Source: Bacteroides sp.
GTDB taxonomy: Bacteria; Bacteroidota; Bacteroidia; Bacteroidales; Bacteroidaceae
Direction: 5' to 3'
DNA length: 64,000 nt
NCBI GenBank assembly: GCA_021202275.1
Contig: JAJQDI010000005.1
Location: 62,001-126,000, forward strand
Program-made: the position numbers and the translations under genes
Shown here: positions 56,184-64,000 of the stretch, piece by piece
Position numbering within the stretch: position 1 is the stretch's first letter
Layout of the letters: the number at the start of each line of letters is the position of its first letter
Notes under the pieces: model-generated
Database searches by the model: none
What the model saw: only the letters and a program-made list of their open reading frames with translations
Told to the model about the DNA's origin: nothing

Positions 56184-57338
56184 TTAATTGTATCTACTTA
56201 ATTTGATCGCTCCTTTTATACCTCCGTATCCCTGGGATAAGACCAAAGCGGTGGCATGGTGTTTTTCTGTTGGCTCCCTGTTTATATTAGTTTCAGGAAG
56301 TGGATCAGAATGGGTCTTTAATACGATGTTTTCTTTCATACTGAGTATGGATAAAATTATATCCATCGGAGCAGAGGCACCTACCGTATGACCAAAAGTC
56401 GTTTTCGGACAACAGAAAACTATACTCCTGCCTAATTCTTTTTGAATGGCTGTTACTTCCATTTTGTCTTCCCGGTCTTTTGCGATGCCTGATAAGTAAA
56501 CTATATCAATAGGGTGGTCGTCTGTAGCTCTCCTGATCACATGTTGATAGATGGAAAGGGCTTTGTCGTCGTTGTAGTCTCCACTGTATCCGACACCTAT
56601 CCCATCTATCTGGGCCATGATAGATTCTTTGTTTACTCTTTTTAACGCATTTTCTTCTCTTTCCAGGATCAGGAAACCTGCTCCTTCCGCTATAACCATT
56701 CCTTTATTTTCAGCAAATAACCGATACTGGCTTCCTCGGGAATATTGATCGATGGAGTCATAAAATTCTAAACTCATGCTATTGACCGGAGCTTCTACTC
56801 CTCCTACTATGGCAAAATCAATTCTTCCTTTTCTTAAGTATTTAATCGCATTTTTTATTGCCATCAAACCGCTTACTCTGTCGGCTACTATGGTTTTACT
56901 TATTCCTCTCATCCCGTACATCAGAGAAGCATGTCCCTGTACAGCCGCGGGAAACCAGTTGCTCACTAAGTGTGGGCTCAACGGTGTATGGTCTTTCATA
57001 CTATTAAATCCGTCCCATAACGTATCCCATCCCGCGGAATTATTGCCGATAAACACTCCTACCTTGTCGGGGTAGTCGGAAATTTTAAAATTTGCCTGTT
57101 TGATTGCCTCATCTATGGCAACGAGCCCAAGTTTGGAAAAACGAGCACATTTGACCAATAATCTTCTATGGATCACATCTTCAAAAGAATCTTTATGAAC
57201 TACTCCTGCATATTGAATACCTTTTTCATTTACCTTCCGGATATGGGATTGTCCGGTCTGTAAATTCTGCCAGAATTCTTTTATGCTATTTCCACAGGGG
57301 CCGATTATACCCATGCCTGTAACAACAATTTTTTCCAT
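56184..57338 (-). CDS. degenerate beta-ketoacyl synthase, chain-length-factor-like (KS-beta)
   Basis: A 384-residue thiolase-fold protein with the KS outline: KIVVTGMGIIGPCGNSI, then VFIGNNSAGW and the second-His region PKTTFGHTVGASAPMDII. The nucleophile Cys of TACASG is replaced by Arg 154 (VADRVSG), and the first catalytic His (NAHGTST) is missing (VYLSGIAKDRE). It can therefore not condense by itself. In type II polyketide systems such a partner (KS-beta, chain-length factor) pairs with an active KS. Here the active KS lies 2 bp upstream. AT-rich and unlike neighbouring genes, so perhaps acquired. Confidence 0.85.
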   Translation of the reverse strand: MEKIVVTGMGIIGPCGNSIKEFWQNLQTGQSHIRKVNEKGIQYAGVVHKDSFEDVIHRRLLVKCARFSKLGLVAIDEAIKQANFKISDYPDKVGVFIGNNSAGWDTLWDGFNSMKDHTPLSPHLVSNWFPAAVQGHASLMYGMRGISKTIVADRVSGLMAIKNAIKYLRKGRIDFAIVGGVEAPVNSMSLEFYDSIDQYSRGSQYRLFAENKGMVIAEGAGFLILEREENALKRVNKESIMAQIDGIGVGYSGDYNDDKALSIYQHVIRRATDDHPIDIVYLSGIAKDREDKMEVTAIQKELGRSIVFCCPKTTFGHTVGASAPMDIILSILSMKENIVLKTHSDPLPETNINREPTEKHHATALVLSQGYGGIKGAIKLSRYN

Positions 57339-57340
57339 GT

Positions 57341-58551
57341 TTAAATTTTTGATAAGATTAATACTCCATGTAATCCGGAAAAACCATTTGCATTGGAAAT
57401 AGTGGTATCAATGGTCTGTTCAGTAGGGGTTGAGATTATATTTATATCGCATTCTTCGTCCTTTACTTTGTAATTGGCAGTAGGGGGAATGGTATTGTTT
57501 TTCATGGCCAGTACCGTATGCACAATTTCAATGGCGCTGGATGCTCCCAACGGATGTCCGGTCATGGATTTGGTCGAACTGACTGGTAAGGATTTTACAT
57601 GTTCTTTGAAGGCGATGTGATAAGCCGCGGCTTCAAAAAGATCATTCTGAGGGGTTGAACTGCTGTGGGCATTCAGGTAATCAATGTCCGAAGGTTGGAC
57701 TTCTGCTTCTTTCATTGTCTGTATGAGTAATTCTCCCAATGCTACCCCATTGTTGGGCAGGTCGGTCATGTGATAAGCGTTGTTGCAGCTATTGTATGCT
57801 TTGATCTCTGCATATATATGCGCTCCTCTGCAGATGGCATTTTCATATTCTTCCAGAATAAGTACGGCACATCCTTCTGCCAGAACAAATCCGTTCCTGG
57901 TTTTATCGAACGGACGGGATGCTTCTCTGGCAGACTCCTTATCCATGGTTTTAGTGAGTGCGCCAATGGCCTCAAACGATCCAATAGTCACTTTGGAAAC
58001 GGGTGTTTCAACAGCTCCGCAAATCATAAGGTGTTGATCCCCGTATTTGATGGCTTCATAAGCATATCCAATGGCATCAATGCCACCGGTACAGCCAGTC
58101 GACATAATCAGATTTTCTCCCTGGAAATCAAATTCATCGGCAATTTCGCAGGTAATGTGTGTATACAGCCCCTTTTTATAGATGTTTTGGCTTTCAGTGG
58201 TCTCCTCTCCGAAGAAAACGTCTTCACAATAAGCCATATTGCTGATAGCACTGGAAATACATACTCCTGCCTGACTTTTATCAATGGTTTGATGATTGAT
58301 GCGTGCGTCTTTCATCGCGCGTATGGCAGCATTTAAAGCTATATTAGCTGTCCTGCCTATTTTTTGGCCGGTTTGTTTGCTGTGAGATCTTCAAAATCTC
58401 CGATTAATCCAAGGACTCTTTTCATTCCTTTGTAATCGTGTAGATCATATCCTATTTTACAATTCAATGAATTATTCCAAAATTCATCGAGGGTGTTACC
58501 AATAGGAGTGAGGACACTCATACCTGTAATGACTACTCTTCTGTTTCTCAT
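57341..58551 (-). pseudogene. beta-ketoacyl synthase (KS-alpha), split by a one-base frameshift
   Basis: Condensing enzyme with intact catalytic residues. The pieces are the 64-codon ORF 58357-58551 (RRVVITGMSVLTPIGNTLDEFW) and the ORF 57341-58315. The first stops at TAG after PAKK; one extra base in the six-A run (plus-strand T at 58360-58365) would continue IGRTANIALNAAIRA into the second, giving 403 residues. The nucleophile is C154 (MSTGCTGGIDAI). His residues are in LNAHSSSTPQND and STKSMTGHPLGAS. The site C-AAA-AAA is directly followed by the stop. If sequence is right, ribosomal or transcriptional slippage could restore it. First gene of the cassette. Confidence 0.8.
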
Positions 58552-59552
58552 GTTTCTTTACTATGTTTGTTACTCTAATAAATTTATCTCTATCGCAGAG
58601 AACTCTCTCTTATAAGTATAACAGCGAGTTACCCTTCTTTTTTATACAGGTATAAGGAGTGATCAGGTACCGGCAAAGGCTTATAATATCGTGTTTTAAA
58701 CCTTCTTTATAACGGATAGAGTGTGTAAATTTAAATCATTTATTTAGTAAAACAATGCATGGGTATAAAAAATAAAATTATTTGATAATAAAAGAATACA
58801 TGAATGATAAATTTATATAAATTATTAATTTAGAATATGTGTTTTATTTCTTTATAAAAGCAATTCATTTTTCAGAATAAGTATTAAGTTGAGTTATTAA
58901 GTATTTTGTATATATTGTATTTATTGAATTTATAAAAATATAAATTACGCATATAGAAGTTTATAGAAAATATTATGTCTCAATAATTCTGCTAAAACAT
59001 TGGCCGAATGGGTAGAGCTCCTGTTGATAAAAGTATAAAGTGGCAAAGAGAGATAACTGATATGAATGTGTGTATCTGTATGATATTTAAATAGGGGAAT
59101 ACGGAGGCAGCAGGAAAACCGGAGTCGGATATATACAGCCTGTCCGATGAAGTAATAACTGTGGTAAGAAACGGATCGGTTGCATGTCTTGTTTTTCTGA
59201 TGGGGTGTCAGGCTTGATTTGACTGGCAGATCATAGAAAAAAAGAAAAAGCAGAAGAGGGTGACTGTCTAAGTATAGCAAGCGTACCTGTTTTATGGAAA
59301 GGAAGAGGAGCCTGTATATTGCCTGCTATGTAGCTGTGTAGTGCTGAGTTTAAATTCCTGTTCAGTAGTCTGTACCGGATTACCTGGTATCTGTTTGGAT
59401 CGGGAAAATGGGTCATTACCCATAAGTCTTTTCTCCGGAAAAGAGATTGAAGCTCTGGTATAATAATCGGTGAAGTATGACGATGACTTTTCTGTTAAAA
59501 AAAGCTGTCCGATTGACCGGACAGCTTTTTACTATAAAGTTGGATTCTCTGA
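58552..59552. other. 1-kb AT-rich non-coding region right of the ketosynthase cassette
   Basis: Extremely AT-rich in 58720-58960 and without a credible gene on either strand (the 111-codon ORF 58945-59280 has no family resemblance). It contains the start of the cassette and ends at the pckA terminator. It could hold the cassette promoter, but I found no exact TAnnTTTG on the minus strand. Confidence 0.45.
59499..59530 (-). terminator. terminator of pckA
   Basis: Perfect 13-bp arms AAAAAGCTGTCCG / CGGACAGCTTTTT with a 6-nt loop, 22 bp after the stop at 59553. Confidence 0.88.
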
Positions 59553-61142
59553 TTACAACTGAGGACCTGCGGCGATCAATGCTTTCGCGTCGTCGTTGTC
59601 ACAGTACTGTTCGAAGTTCTTGATGTACTTGGCAGCCAGAGATTTGGCTTTGGTTTCCCATTCAGCCACATCCGTGTACGTGCTGCGAGGATCAAGAATA
59701 TCAGATACATTGTTCAATGTTTTAGGAACAGTGAGGTTCAGGATAGGAATGTGAACCTTTTCTGAGTTTTCGATAGAACCGTCGATGATGGCATCGATGA
59801 TGGCACGAGTATCTTTCAGAGAGATACGTTTGCCGGTACCGTTCCAACCAGTGTTCACCAGGTATGCTTTAGCTCCGTGTTCTTTCATCTTTCCACCCAG
59901 GGTCTTGGCATACATAGTCGGGTGCAGGGTCAGGAACGCTTCACCAAAGGCAGGAGAGAAAGATGGCAATGGTTCAGTGATACCACGTTCTGTTCCGGCC
60001 AGTTTGGAAGTGTAACCGCAAAGGAAGTGATACTGTGCCTGAGCATCGTCCAGGATAGAAACCGGAGGCAATACTCCGAACGCGTCAGCAGACAGATAAA
60101 CGATCTTGCTGGCATGTCCTGCTTTGGAAGGAAGAACGATCTTGTTGATGTGATAGATCGGGTAAGAAACACGGGTATTCTCTGTGATAGAACCATCCGC
60201 ATAGTCGGGGGTTCCGTCTTCTTTTACTACAACGTTTTCCAACAGAGCGTCACGTCTGATCGCTCTCCAGATATCCGGTTCGTTTTCTTCGCTCAGGTTG
60301 ATCACTTTCGCGTAGCAACCACCTTCGTAGTTGAATACACCGTTGTTGTCCCAACCGTGTTCGTCGTCACCGATCAGGTAACATTTCGGGTCGGCAGAAA
60401 GAGTGGTTTTTCCTGTTCCTGAAAGACCGAAGAAGATAGCAACATCGCCTTTTTCACCTACGTTGGCCGAGCAGTGCATAGAAGCCATACCTTTCAGAGG
60501 CAGGTAATAGTTCATCATAGCGAACATACCTTTCTTCATTTCACCACCGTACCATGTACCACCGATGATCTGTTCTTTTTCAGTCAGGTTGAATACAACG
60601 AATACTTCAGAGTTCAGTCCCTGCTCTTTCCAGTTCGGATTTGTAACTTTAGAAGAGTTGAATACAGTGAAATCAGGTTCTCCGTAGTGCTCCAGTTCGT
60701 ACAAAGAAGGACGAATGAACATGTTGGTTACGAAGTGTGCCTGCCATGCTACCTCTACGATGAAACGTACTTTCATACGAGTATCTGCATTGGTACCACA
60801 GAACGTATCCACTACATATAATTTTTTAGCTGAATTCAGCTGTTTCATAGACAAAGCCTTCAGATCATTCCAGATCTCAGTTGAAACCGGTTTGTTGATG
60901 GTTCCGTCCCACCAGATCGTATTTTCAGTGGTAGCGTCTTTAACGATGTAGCGGTCTTTAGGTGAACGGCCGGTAAATACACCTGTTTTTACAGATACAG
61001 CACCAGTAGTGGTTAACTCACCTTTTTCGTACCCTTCGTTTGACGGATCCATCTCAGCCTGGAAAAGCTGTTCGTACGTAGGGTTGTAAACAACTTCGAT
61101 GTCGTTGCTTATACCATACTTGCTTAAATCTAATTTTGCCAT
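59553..61142 (-). CDS. pckA: phosphoenolpyruvate carboxykinase (ATP)
   Basis: A 529-residue ATP-type PEP carboxykinase. In saccharolytic Bacteroidales it usually runs toward oxaloacetate, fixing CO2 and making ATP on the way to succinate and propionate. The signature is complete: [12 protein letters not shown] near the N-terminus, the ATP loop [14 protein letters not shown] with GDDEHGW, and NTGWNGTG. The substrate site Arg is in the conserved TRVSYPI. Starts at 61142 with a -7 element about 90 bp upstream and ends at a strong terminator. Codon choice is biased, as expected of a highly expressed gene. Confidence 0.97.
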   Translation of the reverse strand: MAKLDLSKYGISNDIEVVYNPTYEQLFQAEMDPSNEGYEKGELTTTGAVSVKTGVFTGRSPKDRYIVKDATTENTIWWDGTINKPVSTEIWNDLKALSMKQLNSAKKLYVVDTFCGTNADTRMKVRFIVEVAWQAHFVTNMFIRPSLYELEHYGEPDFTVFNSSKVTNPNWKEQGLNSEVFVVFNLTEKEQIIGGTWYGGEMKKGMFAMMNYYLPLKGMASMHCSANVGEKGDVAIFFGLSGTGKTTLSADPKCYLIGDDEHGWDNNGVFNYEGGCYAKVINLSEENEPDIWRAIRRDALLENVVVKEDGTPDYADGSITENTRVSYPIYHINKIVLPSKAGHASKIVYLSADAFGVLPPVSILDDAQAQYHFLCGYTSKLAGTERGITEPLPSFSPAFGEAFLTLHPTMYAKTLGGKMKEHGAKAYLVNTGWNGTGKRISLKDTRAIIDAIIDGSIENSEKVHIPILNLTVPKTLNNVSDILDPRSTYTDVAEWETKAKSLAAKYIKNFEQYCDNDDAKALIAAGPQL

Positions 61143-61230
61143 CTCTTTAATTAATTAAAATTGGTATATAATTTACTGTTTATTTTTACATTTTGTAGGT
61201 AAAATTAAATAGACCCTTGTAAATCGCTTA

Positions 61231-61238
61231 CAAAAGTA
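61231..61238 (-). promoter_or_regulatory. -7 element for pckA
   Basis: Minus-strand TACTTTTG, exact TAnnTTTG match; implies a leader of about 80 nt. Confidence 0.5.
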
Positions 61239-61397
61239 ATATTTTATTTGAAAACTTATCGGATATTAAAGAAATTTTTCTTTAATCTGACAGGTTTTAT
61301 AGTTACGTAACAATATCTGCAAACTGAATGTTGCAAATTGGAATATTATCCTTTACTTTGTATTCCGGAACAGAGAAAATATACAACTATTATACCT

Positions 61398-62051
61398 ATG
61401 AAGATTATTAATTTGAGTGAGTCGAACTCCATCCTGAATCAGTACGTTGCGGAGATCAGGAATGTGGAGGTCCAGGGCGACAGACTTCGTTTCCGGAGAA
61501 ACATTGAACGTATCGGAGAGGTGATGGCCTATAAGATCAGTAAGTCATTTGCCTATTCTATAAAGGAGATCCGTACTCCCCTGGGGACAGCTTCCGCAAG
61601 TACGCCTGACAATCCCATTGTGATCAGTACCATCCTCAGGGCAGGTATTCCTTATCATCAGGGGTTTCTGAGTTATTTTGATTATGCGGAAAATGCTTTT
61701 GTATCGGCCTATCGGAAGTACAAAGATACGTTGAAATTCGATATCCATATTGAATATATCGCTTCTCCCCTTATCAGTGGGAAAACACTGATCATTACCG
61801 ACCCGATGCTAGCTACCGGTAGTAGCATGGAACTGACCTATCAGGCCATGCTTACCAAAGGAGAGCCGGCTGAAATACATGTCGCTGCTATTATCGCCAG
61901 CCGTCAGGCAGTAGATCATATCGCGGGCGTTTTCCCGGCTGATAAGACTACCATCTGGTGTGCAGCCATAGATCCGGAGATCAATGAACATTCGTATATT
62001 GTACCCGGATTGGGAGATGCCGGTGATCTGGCTTACGGAGTAAAAGACTGA
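61398..62051 (+). CDS. upp: uracil phosphoribosyltransferase
   Basis: Salvage enzyme making UMP from uracil and PRPP; 217 residues. The PRPP-binding motif is IITDPMLATGSSMELTYQAM, and the uracil-binding end is HSYIVPGLGDAGDLAYG. An N-terminal LRAGIPYHQGFLSYF-type stretch matches the family. I start at 61398 (MKIINLSESNSILNQYV) rather than 61338, since a weak -7 (TTACTTTG, 61353-61360) lies between and the family begins here. Faces korB with a terminator hairpin between them. Confidence 0.95.
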   Translation: MKIINLSESNSILNQYVAEIRNVEVQGDRLRFRRNIERIGEVMAYKISKSFAYSIKEIRTPLGTASASTPDNPIVISTILRAGIPYHQGFLSYFDYAENAFVSAYRKYKDTLKFDIHIEYIASPLISGKTLIITDPMLATGSSMELTYQAMLTKGEPAEIHVAAIIASRQAVDHIAGVFPADKTTIWCAAIDPEINEHSYIVPGLGDAGDLAYGVKD

Positions 62052-62146
62052 GATCTCTTACCTGGGAGTTGACGTATAAATTTTGTAGTCTGTAAAAATA
62101 CTTCTCTCTGACGGAAAGATAAAAAGATAAGCAGATCGGAAAAGAA

Positions 62147-62178
62147 AAAGAGCGATACTCTCGGGAGCATCGCTCTTT
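62147..62178 (-). terminator. terminator of the 2-oxoacid oxidoreductase operon
   Basis: AAAGAGCGAT / ATCGCTCTTT arms with an inner ACTC/GAGC extension. On the minus strand it is followed by TTTTTCTTTT, 20 bp after the korB stop. Confidence 0.8.
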
Positions 62179-62197
62179 GTAATATTTCATGTGGGGA

Positions 62198-63208
62198 TTA
62201 TTTTACCTCCCAAACGTCATTTGTCATGAGAAGTTCCCGGAAGTTGTGATACTTAGCCTTGTTGCTCACTTCTTTGATCTGTTGTTGTACAGCCTCATCG
62301 TAAGTCGGAGCTACCACATCGCGTATGATCCCCAGGGCGATAGGGAATTCCGGACCTTCCATCAGAGCAAGTTTTAATTGCAGGGTCGTGTCTTCACAAT
62401 GGGCATTGTGTACAAGGATGTCTTTTTCTGTGACTCCGTTCTCCCCTAATTTCACGACTTTCAGTCCGAAACCTTCCTGCATCAGGCCGAGTTCGTTGTT
62501 CTCACCGAACAGCATGGGTTGACCGTGTTTCAGATAGATCGCGTTTTTGTTGCGTCCTTCTTTGGTAGCTACCATGTCGTGGGTACCATCGTTGAAGATC
62601 ACACAATTCTGAAGTATTTCAATTACTGAAGTACCTTTGTATCTGGCAGATGCCGTGAGTACTTCCACGGAGTTTGCTGCGTCTACTGCTACGCAACGCG
62701 CGAAGAAACGTCCGCGTGCCCCGAAAGTAAGTTCGGCAGGACGGAAGGGATCTTCCACGGTTCCGTATGGAGAGGTCTTGCTGACGAATCCTCTTTCCGA
62801 AGTGGGAGAGTACTGTCCTTTGGTGAGACCATAAATACGGTTGTTGAGCAGCAGGATGTTGATGTCTACGTTACGACGTATGGCATGGATGAAATGATTT
62901 CCTCCGATAGCCAGACCATCTCCGTCGCCGGATACCTGCCAGACATCCAATTCGGGGTTGGCTACTTTTACTCCGGTGGCAATGGCAGCCGCGCGTCCGT
63001 GAATGGTATGAAATCCGTAAGTGTTCATGTAATAAGGGAGCCGCGACGAACATCCGATCCCTGAAATGACAGCGATCTCATGAGGCGGTTTGCCAATCTC
63101 GGCCAATGCTTTGTACAGAGAGCTCAGAAAAGCATGGTCGCCACAGCCAGGGCACCAACGTGCCTGACCGATCTTATAATCTTTTGCAGTATATATTGTT
63201 TCGTTCAT
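62198..63208 (-). CDS. korB: 2-oxoacid:ferredoxin oxidoreductase beta subunit
   Basis: Thiamine-diphosphate subunit (336 residues) that oxidises a 2-oxoacid (2-oxoglutarate or similar) to acyl-CoA with ferredoxin, working with the alpha subunit. It has ARWCPGCGDHAFLSSL (a Cys motif with the ThDP region), GIGCSSRLPYYMNTYGFHTIHGRA, and the ThDP-Mg motif GDGDGLAIGGNH with NRIYGLTKGQYSPTS. The KorB-type name follows the usual annotation; POR or VOR specificity cannot be told. Starts 3 bp after the alpha subunit gene stop. Confidence 0.92.
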   Translation of the reverse strand: MNETIYTAKDYKIGQARWCPGCGDHAFLSSLYKALAEIGKPPHEIAVISGIGCSSRLPYYMNTYGFHTIHGRAAAIATGVKVANPELDVWQVSGDGDGLAIGGNHFIHAIRRNVDINILLLNNRIYGLTKGQYSPTSERGFVSKTSPYGTVEDPFRPAELTFGARGRFFARCVAVDAANSVEVLTASARYKGTSVIEILQNCVIFNDGTHDMVATKEGRNKNAIYLKHGQPMLFGENNELGLMQEGFGLKVVKLGENGVTEKDILVHNAHCEDTTLQLKLALMEGPEFPIALGIIRDVVAPTYDEAVQQQIKEVSNKAKYHNFRELLMTNDVWEVK

Positions 63209-63211
63209 ATG

Positions 63212-64000
63212 TTAGTCCTCCAATAAGTTTGTGAATGCATCTACAAGTTCCTGGGTAACGAATGGCTGTCCGGTTACTTCGTTGTATTGAAGAAGGTTTA
63301 TACCGGGATTTTTCATCCGCAGGAATCCGGCGAACTGGCCCATGTTCTGTTCCGCTACTACCACCTTTTTGTATTTTCCAAGCAATTCGCCTGTGTTGCG
63401 GGGTAGGGGATGGATGTATTCAAAATGAGTAAGAGCAACCTTTTTACCCTCTTTTCGCATCTGTTCCATTGCTGAGTGCAGGTGTCCGTATGTTCCTCCC
63501 CACCCTACGATAAGCAATTCCGCGTCCGGATCTCCTTCTATCTGTTGTTCCGGGATGTAATTCGCGATTTTATCGACTTTGGCCTGACGGAGCAAAGTCA
63601 TCTTGTGGTGATTATCAGGCTCCGTAGAGATGATACCGGTCTCGCTGCTCTTTTCAAGACCTCCGATGCGGTGTGTGAAGTTCTCTGTTCCCGGGATAGC
63701 CCAGTAACGGGCTCCACTCAGTTCGTCGCGTTGGTAGGGAGTCCACGAACCTGCCATGTCCGGGGTAACATACGGAGGATTGATCTTCGGATACTGATCC
63801 AGATCGGGCAATTTCCAGGCTGCTGATCCATTTGCGATGAAAGCGTCTGTTAGTAATACAACCGGTGTCATGTGTTCCAGTGCTATTTTGGAAGACATAT
63901 ATGCCATCTCAAAGCAACTGCTGGGAGACTTAGCGGCGATCACCGGCATGGGGCTTTCGCCGTTTCTTCCGAAAAGCGCCTGTAGCAGGTCCGATTGTTC
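63212..64000 (-). CDS. korA: 2-oxoacid:ferredoxin oxidoreductase alpha subunit, N-terminus cut by window edge
   Basis: Alpha subunit of the same complex; 263 codons are in the window and the frame is open to the last base, so the N-terminal gamma-like and pyrimidine-binding parts lie outside. The visible part has EQSDLLQALFGRNGESPMPVIAAKSPSSC, then TPVVLLTDAFIANGSAAW, DPDAELLIVGWGGTYGHLHSA (the transketolase C-terminal domain) and VVAEQNMGQFAGFL. The ORF-track Met at 63949 is internal. Stop is 3 bp before korB; the two are cotranscribed. Confidence 0.9.
   Translation of the reverse strand, partial: EQSDLLQALFGRNGESPMPVIAAKSPSSCFEMAYMSSKIALEHMTPVVLLTDAFIANGSAAWKLPDLDQYPKINPPYVTPDMAGSWTPYQRDELSGARYWAIPGTENFTHRIGGLEKSSETGIISTEPDNHHKMTLLRQAKVDKIANYIPEQQIEGDPDAELLIVGWGGTYGHLHSAMEQMRKEGKKVALTHFEYIHPLPRNTGELLGKYKKVVVAEQNMGQFAGFLRMKNPGINLLQYNEVTGQPFVTQELVDAFTNLLED

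Noticed and set aside
58945-59280. 111-codon ORF upstream of pckA
   Set aside because: Low-complexity Tyr/Leu/His/Ser-rich translation in an AT-rich desert, with no start context and no neighbour that suggests a gene.

Overview
The window comes from a member of the Bacteroidales (phylum Bacteroidota). The evidence is a recurrent TAnnTTTG -7 promoter element, DUF4249 and DUF4491 proteins, a TonB receptor with an STN domain, a YfhO protein, a Lrp/DUF4491 pair, an rSAM/lipoprotein pair and a KDN (deaminated neuraminic acid) pathway whose phosphatase resembles the characterised Bacteroides thetaiotaomicron enzyme. Genus cannot be fixed from the sequence alone. Most of the window is ordinary chromosome; no insertion sequence, prophage or CRISPR array was seen.

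Layout. 1-8.6 kb (mostly minus): topoisomerase IV subunit B (cut by the left edge), a GNAT-like protein, a Ca/Na antiporter, a THUMP-like methyltransferase, a VanX-type dipeptidase, a CAT-anticodon tRNA, DUF4491, an Lrp regulator and two FKBP prolyl isomerases. 9-18.3 kb: a sirtuin, then a surface-glycan region with two glycosyltransferases on the minus strand, and on the plus strand a GT42/DUF115-like protein, a CMP-sugar synthetase, KDN-9-P synthase and KDN-9-P phosphatase. A NodB-like deacetylase lipoprotein, a small lipoprotein and a Wzx-type flippase follow. 18.4-31 kb: metG, a 1.3 kb gene-free stretch, ADP-forming acyl-CoA synthetase, the rSAM/lipoprotein pair, a YifB ATPase, a TlpA-like thioredoxin lipoprotein and a TPR lipoprotein. 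31.2-37.5 kb: a four-gene TonB receptor operon in which two genes are interrupted. 37.7-43.6 kb: xerD facing aroQ-pyk-O-methyltransferase-rbfA-FtsX-like permease, and a Spy-like protein. 43.9-54.9 kb: yfhO, ahcY, a PAS histidine kinase, a cupin-HTH regulator with an acyl-CoA ligase, rpsO and typA. 55-58.6 kb: an AT-rich island with a minimal type II ketosynthase cassette (KS, degenerate KS, ACP, AcpS-like PPTase). 59.5-64 kb: pckA, upp and a 2-oxoacid:ferredoxin oxidoreductase cut by the right edge.

What stands out. Three genes each miss exactly one base in an A/T homopolymer, and a TonB receptor has an in-frame amber codon. These may be sequencing under-calls, real lesions, or (for two of them) -1 slippage sites. 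The KS/KS-beta/ACP/PPTase cassette has KS-beta with its catalytic Cys replaced by Arg. It is the best candidate for an undescribed biosynthetic system. The KDN cluster with its linked candidate transferase and the rSAM/lipoprotein pair are also worth experiments. typA seems to lack an ATG, and an AUA codon sits exactly where the family's ATG belongs, just downstream of a consensus promoter.
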